NCBI GenBank assembly: GCA_021323675.1 | Contig: JAJPKP010000061.1 | Span: forward strand, 75,955-139,954 | Length of the DNA: 64,000 nt | Reading direction: 5' to 3' | Source of the DNA: Pseudomonadota bacterium | Lineage (GTDB): Bacteria; Desulfobacterota; Binatia; Binatales; Binataceae | In this document: positions 1-7,473 of the stretch, one piece after another | Numbering within the stretch: the stretch's first letter is position 1 | How the letters are laid out: each line of letters starts with the position of its first letter | Notes under the pieces: generated by a model | What the model was told of the DNA's origin: nothing | What the model saw: only the letters and a program-made list of their open reading frames with translations | The model's database searches: none | Made by a program: the position numbers and the translations under genes

Positions 1-570
1 TCGGAGTCGTCGGCTCCGGGCGACAAGGCGGCCGCGCTCGCGATGGTGGAAAAGCTGCTCAAAGAGTCCGAGAACGACACTCCCCCGGGACGGATTGCGC
101 TTAATATCGCGTCGCTCGATCTGCTTCCCGGTTCGCCCAGCGACCTCGTTCTGCAGAACAACGACGTAATCGTGGTTCCGCGCAAGCCCTCGTCGGTGAA
201 CGTGCTTGGCGAAGTGTATAGTCCGCAGGCGCTCATCTTTGAGCCCGATCTAAGAGTCAAGGACTATCTGCAACAGGCAGGCGGAGTGGCTCAGACCGGA
301 GACGCCGATCATATCTTCGTCATCAAGGCCAACGGCGCGGTGATTACCGATCAGAGCTATCGCGAGATGAGCAGATCGCAGATTTTTCCGGCGCTGCCAC
401 TCGTCTCCGGCGGCCTGATGGATGCGTATCTGCAGCCCGGCGACACGATCTACGTGCCGCAGAAACTTATCTACATCACGGGGTTGCAGTACGCGAAGGA
501 CGTGACCTCGATCGTGGCCAACACCGCCACCGGACTCGCGGTTATCGGTCTTCTCGCCACTCAACTCTAG
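1..570 (+). CDS. Polysaccharide export protein, SLBB domain (3' part)
   Basis: This is the C-terminal 189 residues of a Wza/OtnA-type outer-membrane polysaccharide exporter; the reading frame is open from base 1, so the start lies upstream. The family forms an octameric channel that carries exopolysaccharide from periplasm to surface. The visible part contains an SLBB fold, recognisable from VVPRKPSSVNVLGEVYSPQA followed by the DYLQQAGGV block, and a second SLBB-like segment near DAYLQPGDTIYVPQ. A hydrophobic stretch at the very C-terminus may be the outer-membrane helix. It stands at the head of a 26 kb polysaccharide locus, 4 bp before a lytic transglycosylase gene, which supports the export role. 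Family is clear; the exact polymer is unknown. Confidence 0.85.
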   Translation, partial: SESSAPGDKAAALAMVEKLLKESENDTPPGRIALNIASLDLLPGSPSDLVLQNNDVIVVPRKPSSVNVLGEVYSPQALIFEPDLRVKDYLQQAGGVAQTGDADHIFVIKANGAVITDQSYREMSRSQIFPALPLVSGGLMDAYLQPGDTIYVPQKLIYITGLQYAKDVTSIVANTATGLAVIGLLATQL

Positions 571-574
571 AGGC

Positions 575-1228
575 GTGAGACTTCGCGCGCAGGCTGCGGC
601 TCTGATCGTATTCGCGGCGTTGATTTTAGCGCCGGTCGCGGGCCGGCCCGCGCAGTTGCGAGGCGAGAGCGGCAAATTCGACGAGCACGCCCTGTTCAGG
701 GCCGTCGGCGAGATGTACGACCTTGACCCCGACCTGCTGGAGGCGATGGCGGAAGTTGAATCGGGGGGCCGCGAGGATGCCGTTTCCCAAAAGGGCGCGG
801 TCGGCTTGATGCAGCTCATGCCCTCCACTGCGGCTCGTTTTCACGTGCGCGACGCGCGCGATCCGGTCGAAAATGTCCTGGGAGCAGCCCGGTATCTCGC
901 TCACCTGCGCGCGCTCTACTGCGGCAGGGATGACGCGAGATGTGATGAGCTCTCGATGATTCTTGCCGCCTACGATGCGGGCGAGGGGGCGGTCTGGCGC
1001 TACGCGGGTCTTCCGCCTTTCGCCGAAACTCAGCAATACATCGGCCGCGTGCTCTGGGTATATCTGACCGGTTCGTGGCCCGCGAAATTCCCGCGATCGC
1101 GCGTGACCGCCCCGCGCGCCAGGAAGATGTCCCGACGGCCGGACGCAGAGATGGAGGCGCTCGAGCAGCTTGATTCGCTGCGGCGCGCGCGATCGGCCGA
1201 CAGGGATTGCGGCAGCATCCCGCATTGA
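575..1228 (+). CDS. Exported lytic transglycosylase (SLT domain)
   Basis: A 217-residue protein with an N-terminal signal peptide (about residues 1-23), then a soluble lytic transglycosylase domain. Visible motifs are the catalytic Glu62 in AEVESGG, the GLMQLMP block and a variant AAYDAGEGAV block, where most relatives have Asn in place of the first Asp. The enzyme class cleaves peptidoglycan glycan strands with formation of 1,6-anhydro ends; in envelope-spanning machines it opens the wall locally. The gene starts with GTG 4 bp after the export gene and is followed by a Wzi-like gene, so it probably makes room for the polysaccharide export complex. The C-terminal tail of about 40 residues is basic and has no recognised fold. 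Confidence 0.85.
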   Translation: MRLRAQAAALIVFAALILAPVAGRPAQLRGESGKFDEHALFRAVGEMYDLDPDLLEAMAEVESGGREDAVSQKGAVGLMQLMPSTAARFHVRDARDPVENVLGAARYLAHLRALYCGRDDARCDELSMILAAYDAGEGAVWRYAGLPPFAETQQYIGRVLWVYLTGSWPAKFPRSRVTAPRARKMSRRPDAEMEALEQLDSLRRARSADRDCGSIPH

Positions 1229-1272
1229 CCCCGACCGCGAGAAATCCGCGGATGGTCGAGCGATAAGCGCGA

Positions 1273-2985
1273 ATGTTTGGCGCCGTGCAGCCCCGCGCCG
1301 CCGCGGCGGTGTCGGTCGTTCTCGCGGCGATCTGCTGCGCCACGGCTTATGCTCGCGCCTCCACGTATGTGGTGATGATCCCGATGGAGAGCCCGATTTA
1401 CGAGGAGCTCGAGACGCTCGACGGCCTCGGCTATCTCGATACTTACTTTTCAGAAATACGGCCGTTCAGCCGTGTCGAAGCGGCTCGGCTTACGCTCGAA
1501 GCCGAGCGCAACATGCGGATGGAAGACAAGTTTGAACCGCTCGCGGTTCAACTTACAAAAGTGCTCGACCGCCAGCTTTCGGAAGAGATCGGATGGCTCA
1601 GGAGCAATTCCGAGGACAAACTGCCCAACATCATCCACCCGTTGCAGGACGTCGCAGGGCAGTACGTATATTCAGCCGGCTCCAGGCGCCATTGGCTCAC
1701 CGGTCCCAACGGGCCGATTAACGCCCAGGAGGGGACGCCGCTGTTGCCGAACAATGACGGATTACAGACCGATCCGGGCAGCAACGAGATAATCCGGGCA
1801 TCAGGCTGGGCCGGGATGGGGAGCTTCGTGACCGGATACGCCGAGGGCGCGATTGCGGGGCCGCTTACGCATGCCATTGCGGGCACCAGCCGCGGCCAAC
1901 TTCTAGGCACGGAGGCGGTAGTCAGCCTGGGCAATACGGCCATTTCCTTCGGACAGGAAGAACGATGGTGGGGGACGGGGCAGTACGGCTCGCTGTCGCA
2001 AGGGGACAATGCGAAGCCCTTCTATGCGCTGACCGTGCAGAACATTCATCCGCGCTATCTGCCGTGGATTCTGCGCTACCTGGGGCCGGGCCGCAGGCAG
2101 ATATTCATGGGGCAGCTCGATGCGGATCGCGCGACTTCGCAGCATCCCTGGATCGCGGGGCATACCCTGGTCTTCAAGCCGCTGCCGTGGTTCGAATTCG
2201 GCATCACGCGCGCGATCATTTTCGGCGGCCGCGACAACGATCACTACGATTTTACGGGATTTCTCGGGCGATTTACCGGGATTGCGACAGGCAATCCCGC
2301 CAACGGCAATACCAAGTCGCGCGGCGGAATCTTTCTCAAGTTTCACATTCCGAAACTGAGAAATCTGCAGCTCTATCAGGAGATGGCAGGATCCGACAAC
2401 CTGACCTACGAGGTGCCGACGATCGGGCACTATATGCCGTTTCTCAACGTCGCCTATCAGGGCGGAGCTTACCTTCCGCGCCTTACGAAAGACGGTTTGA
2501 CCGATTTCCGCGTCGAATGGGTTGTCACGTCCGGCGGGTACGATATCCAGAACGGCAATTCGCTCTACTTCACCTACGACGGCCAGCTATTCGGCCATCC
2601 GATCGGTCCGAACGCGTCGCAGGTTGACGTGCAGTTCGGGCGATGGCTCGGCGGAATTCGCTACAAGGCGGATTTGGATTTCTTCTATACGGAGCAGGCT
2701 CCCAGCTTGTACGAAGGAAACACGCATTTCGTGTATCCGGCGAACTCCGCCTACTACCCGTATTCGTCGCTCGGCAAGGAGCATAGCGAAGGAATCGCGT
2801 GTGACGTCTCGCGCCTTGCCCAGGTCGCCGAGATCGGAAACGACCGCGCGCTGCTCTACGGAAAAGGGAGGGTCGCGCTGGAGTATGTGCAGCGCCTGAA
2901 TTACGGGGCTCCCGATTCAGTCCGGGCGGTCGCATCCATTTCGATCGGGCTTGCGCCTCTGTGGAAGAGCATCGAATGGCACTAA
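1273..2985 (+). CDS. Capsule assembly protein, Wzi family
   Basis: A 570-residue exported protein with a signal peptide ending near residue 29. The sequence begins after cleavage with the short helical region typical of Wzi-like proteins (MESPIYEELETLDGLGYLD) and then consists of alternating polar/aromatic strands such as ISFGQEERWWGTGQYGSLSQ, as expected of an 18-stranded outer-membrane beta-barrel. Wzi proteins hold capsular polysaccharide at the cell surface. Length and the conserved GQEERWWG block fit the Caps_assemb_Wzi family. It lies between the transglycosylase and the co-polymerase genes, consistent with a surface-attached polymer rather than a freely released slime. An alternative role as a porin-like barrel for the same polymer cannot be excluded. 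Confidence 0.8.
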   Translation: MFGAVQPRAAAAVSVVLAAICCATAYARASTYVVMIPMESPIYEELETLDGLGYLDTYFSEIRPFSRVEAARLTLEAERNMRMEDKFEPLAVQLTKVLDRQLSEEIGWLRSNSEDKLPNIIHPLQDVAGQYVYSAGSRRHWLTGPNGPINAQEGTPLLPNNDGLQTDPGSNEIIRASGWAGMGSFVTGYAEGAIAGPLTHAIAGTSRGQLLGTEAVVSLGNTAISFGQEERWWGTGQYGSLSQGDNAKPFYALTVQNIHPRYLPWILRYLGPGRRQIFMGQLDADRATSQHPWIAGHTLVFKPLPWFEFGITRAIIFGGRDNDHYDFTGFLGRFTGIATGNPANGNTKSRGGIFLKFHIPKLRNLQLYQEMAGSDNLTYEVPTIGHYMPFLNVAYQGGAYLPRLTKDGLTDFRVEWVVTSGGYDIQNGNSLYFTYDGQLFGHPIGPNASQVDVQFGRWLGGIRYKADLDFFYTEQAPSLYEGNTHFVYPANSAYYPYSSLGKEHSEGIACDVSRLAQVAEIGNDRALLYGKGRVALEYVQRLNYGAPDSVRAVASISIGLAPLWKSIEWH

Positions 2986-3053
2986 CCGCTCTTCCGCGCG
3001 TGTCCCGAACAAGCGGACCCGCAATACGATAAGCAAATCCGCGGAACCGCACG

Positions 3054-4046
3054 ATGCCGGATGCCAGCCTGAAAGGCAGAAGGGAAGAGGCGTTTCACGC
3101 GCCGCACGAGGACGTTGCCGGGTCCGCGATGGCGGCGTGGCGCCATCACGATGATACCATCGACATCGTTCCCTTCCTTGAGGCCATCTGGGCCGACCGG
3201 ATGAAGATTGCGGCGTGGATGATCGGCGCCGCCGTACTGACAATTATTGTGACCAGCCTCTTTATGGCGAAAACCTTCCGCGCGATGGCGATTGTTCGTC
3301 CGCAGCCAAAAGCTACCACAGCAAGCCGAATCATCGGCGGATTTGGCGGCGCGCCGGGGGGATTCAGCACGATGGCGGGAATTCTTGGGGGAGGCGGACC
3401 GGGCGCCGAGGAAGCCCAGGAATACATCACTATCCTTGAGAGTTTTGCATTCAATACCGCGTTGATGGAGCGCCACGGAATTTTTCGGGAGTATTCCAGG
3501 CCCAGTGACAATCGCATGCTGTCCAGCCTGGAAAACAATGACCCGCGCTGGCGCGCGTACAAGAGAATAAAGCGGTCGTTCGAATGTGAGTATTCCACCA
3601 AGACCGGCAACCTTACGCTCTACTTTATAGCTGCTTCGCCCCCGGAAGCTGAACGCCTGCTCGGCTACTACATCGATGATTTGCGGGAGAAGCTGCGCAG
3701 CCGCGAGGTGCAGGGGGCGGCGGCGGCAATCGAGTCGATGAAGGAAGAGGCGCGAGTCACTTCCGACGCTCTGCTTCAAACCCAGTTGTACGAGCTCATC
3801 GCGAAGCAGATGCAGCAATTGAAGCTCGCCCAGGTGGAAGCGGACTTCGCTTTCACCGTGCTCGAGCCGCCGGCAGCTCCGGACAAGCCCTACAGTCCGC
3901 GCAGGAGCCTGGATGCGTCAGTTGCCGCGTTGCTCGCGTTGATCGTCACCTCGGCAATCGCGGTCATGCGTGAAATGACGCGCCAGCATCGCGAGCGCCG
4001 CATCGAATTGCAGCGGCGCTCCGCCTTCACAGGCGATCGCCGCTGA
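3054..4046 (+). CDS. Polysaccharide co-polymerase, Wzz/chain-length determinant (no kinase domain)
   Basis: A 330-residue inner-membrane protein of the Wzz type. A short cytoplasmic N-terminus (DTIDIVPFLEAIWADRMK) precedes transmembrane helix 1 (about residues 51-70), a periplasmic segment with coiled-coil-like helices in the middle, a PPAAPDKPYSPRR proline-rich motif just before transmembrane helix 2 (about 286-305), and a short basic tail. The family sets polymer chain length and, in capsule systems, docks the inner-membrane synthesis complex to the Wza channel. The BY-kinase domain found in Wzc is absent here, and no separate kinase or phosphatase gene is seen in the locus. A Gly-rich loop (residues about 97-122) sits in the periplasmic part. 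Confidence 0.85.
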   Translation: MPDASLKGRREEAFHAPHEDVAGSAMAAWRHHDDTIDIVPFLEAIWADRMKIAAWMIGAAVLTIIVTSLFMAKTFRAMAIVRPQPKATTASRIIGGFGGAPGGFSTMAGILGGGGPGAEEAQEYITILESFAFNTALMERHGIFREYSRPSDNRMLSSLENNDPRWRAYKRIKRSFECEYSTKTGNLTLYFIAASPPEAERLLGYYIDDLREKLRSREVQGAAAAIESMKEEARVTSDALLQTQLYELIAKQMQQLKLAQVEADFAFTVLEPPAAPDKPYSPRRSLDASVAALLALIVTSAIAVMREMTRQHRERRIELQRRSAFTGDRR

Positions 4047-4149
4047 AATCGTCCCAGGCCGGGAGAGCGAAGCCGCCGCTCGCTCGTCCCCGCATCACTC
4101 GCTTCAACAGCATCCTCAGCTCAGGACGGGAGAAAGATTCAGGACGCCG

Positions 4150-5214
4150 ATGGCGCAACCGGAAAACTCTGACTGGAAAAACAAACGGGTCGCGATCACC
4201 GGGGTGGCCGGCTCCGTCGGCAGGAGCCTCGTGTCGGAGCTGCTTAGCCGGGAAGTCGCCGAGATAGTCGGCATCGACAACAGCGAAAGCAGCATCTTCT
4301 TTTTGCGGCAGCTCTACCGCAACCGGCGCGATGTTCACCTGTATATGGGAGATCTGCGCAGCCGCGAGACTCTGATCGAACGGTTCAGGGGATGCGAGAT
4401 TGTGATGCATGCGGCCGCGCTGAAGCACGTCGAGATCTGCGAGCATTCGCCCGGCGACGCGGTCCTGACCAACATTCTCGGCACTCTGAACGTGCTCGAC
4501 GCGGGAATCGCGGTTGGCGCGGAGCGCGTCATTCTCTGCTCCTCGGACAAGGCCGTTCATCCCACCACCGTGATGGGCACGTCGAAACTGATGGCGGAGC
4601 GGCTGATGACGGCGGCGCATATGAACTGCGCCGGCCGCGGACCGGTCTGCGCATCAATCCGCTTTGGCAACGTGCTCGGCTCGAGCGGTTCGGTGATACC
4701 GGTGTTTCGCTCTCAGATAGCGAGAGGAGGACCCGTTACGCTGACCCATCGCGATATGACGCGATTCATCATGACGCTCGGCGACGCGGTGAATCTCGTT
4801 CTCGACGCCGCGTTCCTGATGAAGGGTGGCGAGGTCTTCATCACGAAGATGCCGGCGATGCGGATTCTCGACCTGGCCGAGATAATGATCGATGAGCTGG
4901 CGCCGTGCGGCGGGCACAACCGGCGTGCAATCAAAATCGAGGAAGTCGGGGTGCGCCCGGGCGAGAAGATGTTCGAAGAACTGCTGAATGACGAAGAGGT
5001 GACGCACACCCTCGAGTCGTCCCGCTATTTTATCGTTTTGCCCGCCGCGGTGGGCAGAGGAAATTCCGGAAAAGTCCGATACGACGGCCTGGAGTGCATC
5101 CCGGCCTCCAAACCCTACAATTCATCGGCCGGCCAGCTTCTCAGCCGTGAAGAACTGCGAGAGTACCTGAAGCGAAGCGGTCTTCTTGATGCCGGATCGG
5201 AACAAGGCTTCTGA
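4150..5214 (+). CDS. NDP-sugar 4,6-dehydratase/epimerase, CapD/WbpM-like (short form)
   Basis: A 354-residue short-chain dehydrogenase/reductase acting on UDP-sugars, probably UDP-GlcNAc. The Rossmann motif reads ITGVAGSVGRSLVSELL; the active-site region CSSDKAVHPTTVMGTSK carries Met where the SDR family usually has Tyr in YxxxK, as is known for WbpM-type dehydratases. The RPGEKMFEELLNDEE block near the C-terminus is typical of the CapD/FlaA1 group. The membrane domain of long WbpM proteins is missing, so this is the soluble short form. It would make a 4-keto-6-deoxy intermediate for an amino- or deoxysugar of the polymer. The stop codon abuts the start of the next gene. Substrate is inferred. 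Confidence 0.8.
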   Translation: MAQPENSDWKNKRVAITGVAGSVGRSLVSELLSREVAEIVGIDNSESSIFFLRQLYRNRRDVHLYMGDLRSRETLIERFRGCEIVMHAAALKHVEICEHSPGDAVLTNILGTLNVLDAGIAVGAERVILCSSDKAVHPTTVMGTSKLMAERLMTAAHMNCAGRGPVCASIRFGNVLGSSGSVIPVFRSQIARGGPVTLTHRDMTRFIMTLGDAVNLVLDAAFLMKGGEVFITKMPAMRILDLAEIMIDELAPCGGHNRRAIKIEEVGVRPGEKMFEELLNDEEVTHTLESSRYFIVLPAAVGRGNSGKVRYDGLECIPASKPYNSSAGQLLSREELREYLKRSGLLDAGSEQGF

Positions 5215-6375
5215 ATGCGAATACTGATTCTCGGCGGCGACGGGTATCTCGGATGGCCCACTGCGATGGCATTGGCGGCCGAGGGCCACGAAGTATTGAC
5301 GATCGACAACTATCTGCGCCGGCTGCTAGCCGAACGCACACGGTCGCAGGCGTTGATGCGCAATCCCGACCTGCAGGAGCGCGCCGAGATTTTTGCGGCA
5401 GCGGGCGGACCAAAGATCAGAGTGGCGATTGGGGATTGCGCCAATTATCTGTTTCTCTCGCGCGTGGTCGCGGAGTTCCAGCCTGAGGCCGCGATTCACT
5501 ATGCCGAACAGCCCTCCGCGCCATATTCGATGATCGGGTTCGATGAAGCCCGCCTTACGCTGAACAACAATCTCAATACGACTTTCAACCTGATCTGGGC
5601 AGTTCTCGAACGGGCGCCCGACTGCCACATCGTGAAACTTGGCACGATGGGCGAATACGGCACACCCAAAATAGATATCGAGGAAGGCTGGATAGAAATC
5701 GAACACGCGGGCCGGAAGGACAAATTTCTGTTTCCGCGGCAGGCCGGGAGCCTTTACCACACCACCAAGGTTCTGGACACCGACCTTCTATGGTTTTACG
5801 TGCGAAGTAGCGGGTTGCGAGTGACCGATCTGATGCAGGGGCCGGTTTATGGGCTGTCCACCGCCGAGACCGATCTGGACAAGCGCCTGATGCCGAATTT
5901 TCACTACGACGACATCTTCGGCACGGTGGTCAACAGATTTCTGGTTCAGGCGATCGCGGGAATCCCGTTGACCGTCTATGGTAAGGGCGGACAGACGCGC
6001 GGCTACCTCAATCTTCGAGACACGCTTCAATGCGTGCGGCTCGCTATTCAGAATCCTGTCAAGCGGGGAGAACTTCGAATTCTCAATCAGTTTACCGAGA
6101 CGCTCTCGGTCAACGACATCGCGCTGCGGGTCAGGGCGGCAGCCGCGCGTCTCGACCTTGAAGTTCGGGTCGATCACGTGGCCAATCCCCGCAAGGAGGC
6201 TGAAGATCATTACTACAACCCGAAAAACAGCGGCCTCCTCGAACTCGGATTGAAACCATCGCTGATGACCGAGGATGTGCTCACGGCGATGTTGAGGGAG
6301 CTGGTGCCGTACCGGCACGAGATCGATCTGAAGAAGGTCAGGCCGAGAGTCAGTTGGAGCGGCGGCGCGCGATGA
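5215..6375 (+). CDS. sqdB: UDP-sulfoquinovose synthase (SQD1/SqdB family)
   Basis: A 386-residue extended SDR that closely follows the plant SQD1/bacterial SqdB pattern over its full length. Visible are the NAD motif GGDGYLGWPTA, the block AEQPSAPYSMI, KLGTMGEYGTPKIDIEEG with Thr144, and PRQAGSLYHTTK with Tyr181 and Lys185; the catalytic Thr145, Tyr182 and Lys186 of Arabidopsis SQD1 line up with an offset of one. VYGKGGQTRGYL and the C-terminal PRVSW also match. SQD1 converts UDP-glucose and sulfite into UDP-sulfoquinovose, the donor for sulfolipid or sulfonated glycans. The gene begins directly after the dehydratase stop and overlaps the following epimerase by ATGA. No SqdX-like transferase was recognised, so I infer a sulfonated exopolysaccharide rather than sulfolipid. 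Confidence 0.88.
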   Translation: MRILILGGDGYLGWPTAMALAAEGHEVLTIDNYLRRLLAERTRSQALMRNPDLQERAEIFAAAGGPKIRVAIGDCANYLFLSRVVAEFQPEAAIHYAEQPSAPYSMIGFDEARLTLNNNLNTTFNLIWAVLERAPDCHIVKLGTMGEYGTPKIDIEEGWIEIEHAGRKDKFLFPRQAGSLYHTTKVLDTDLLWFYVRSSGLRVTDLMQGPVYGLSTAETDLDKRLMPNFHYDDIFGTVVNRFLVQAIAGIPLTVYGKGGQTRGYLNLRDTLQCVRLAIQNPVKRGELRILNQFTETLSVNDIALRVRAAAARLDLEVRVDHVANPRKEAEDHYYNPKNSGLLELGLKPSLMTEDVLTAMLRELVPYRHEIDLKKVRPRVSWSGGAR

Positions 6376-7460
6376 AAGTGCTAATCACCGGAGGATGCGG
6401 CTTTATCGGGTCGAACCTGGTGCGCGCGCTCGCGAGCGAGGGTATTCATCGCATCCGAATCGTTGACGATCTGAGCACAGGATCGCGCGATGCTCTCGCG
6501 GCCGGGTGCGAGTTCGCGGAGACATTCGCGGCCGGAGCGATGGCCGAAGGACCCGGAGTCGAGCTGATTATCGGCGATGTCTGCGACGAGGATCTGGCCA
6601 TCCGAGCCGCGGAAGGCGCCGACGCGATAGTGCATCTGGCAGCCAATGCCGGCGTGGCGCTTTCCGTTCAGGATCCTCGGAGGGATTGCCGCGTCAACGT
6701 GATCGGAACGCTCAACTATCTCGAGGCGGCCCGGAAAGGGCGAGTGAAGCGACTTGTATTCGCATCGAGCAGCGCGCCGGTCGGTGAATGCGATCCGCCG
6801 ATTCACGAGAGAGTGGCGGCGCGTCCGGTCTCGCCGTACGGAGCGAGCAAGCTTGCCGGCGAAGGATATTGCTCGGCCTATTTTCGCACCTTTGGGGTAG
6901 AGACCGTGGCGCTTCGTTTCGGCAATGTTTACGGGCCCGGATCGGCTCACAAGAGCAGCGTGGTCGCCAAATTCATCGCGACCGCTCTTGCGGGCGAAAC
7001 GCTCGAGGTCTATGGCGACGGCGGACAGACCCGCGACTTCCTCTACATCGACGATCTCGTGCGCGCGGTGTTGCTCGCCGCCCGATCGCCGGGGATTGGA
7101 GGCGAAATCTTCCAGATCGCGACGGGCCGGGAGACGACGGTTTCCGAGATTTTGCAGGATGTGGTCGCGGAACTGCGCAGGGCCGGCATCCACGACATCG
7201 AAGTTGCGCACCGCGAACCCAGGCTGGGAGATGTCAGGCGCAATTTTTCGGATACCTCGAAAGCGGAAAAGATGCTGGGATGGCGCGCGGAAGTATCGCG
7301 AGGCGAGGGCATTGCCAAAACGGTCTCGTGGTTTCTGGAGAAGCAAGCCGCGGCATCGGGCAGTCCGATAAGGCCAGCGCGAGTCGCCACGCGCACGCAC
7401 GGCGTAGGCCTCGACTCCTCTCGCCGAGCGGCGGCGCGCCCCGAAAAGATTCGCGAATAG
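6372..7460 (+). CDS. NAD-dependent sugar-nucleotide epimerase/dehydratase
   Basis: A 362-residue extended SDR (GalE/WbpP-like). The start ATG overlaps the upstream stop (ATGA at 6372-6375) and gives the clean N-terminus MKVLITGGCGFIGSNLV; an in-frame ATG 18 bp upstream is less likely. The active-site serines are in FASSSAPVGE and the catalytic pair in PYGASK; GPGSAHKSSVVAKF and GDGGQTRDFLYIDD are typical substrate-loop motifs. It probably interconverts UDP-Glc/UDP-Gal or the N-acetylated or uronic forms. Its position directly after the sulfoquinovose synthase leaves open that it works on a sulfonated or related sugar. The last 40 residues are low-complexity and basic, without a fold I recognise. 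Confidence 0.82.
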   Translation: MKVLITGGCGFIGSNLVRALASEGIHRIRIVDDLSTGSRDALAAGCEFAETFAAGAMAEGPGVELIIGDVCDEDLAIRAAEGADAIVHLAANAGVALSVQDPRRDCRVNVIGTLNYLEAARKGRVKRLVFASSSAPVGECDPPIHERVAARPVSPYGASKLAGEGYCSAYFRTFGVETVALRFGNVYGPGSAHKSSVVAKFIATALAGETLEVYGDGGQTRDFLYIDDLVRAVLLAARSPGIGGEIFQIATGRETTVSEILQDVVAELRRAGIHDIEVAHREPRLGDVRRNFSDTSKAEKMLGWRAEVSRGEGIAKTVSWFLEKQAAASGSPIRPARVATRTHGVGLDSSRRAAARPEKIRE

Positions 7461-7473
7461 GGGAACTCTCGCC

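Noticed and set aside
5215..6375. Sulfolipid (SQDG) biosynthesis operon
   Set aside because: The SQD1 homologue would fit, but I recognised no SqdX/SQD2-type transferase and the gene is inside a polysaccharide operon. SQDG cannot be excluded if sqdX is elsewhere.
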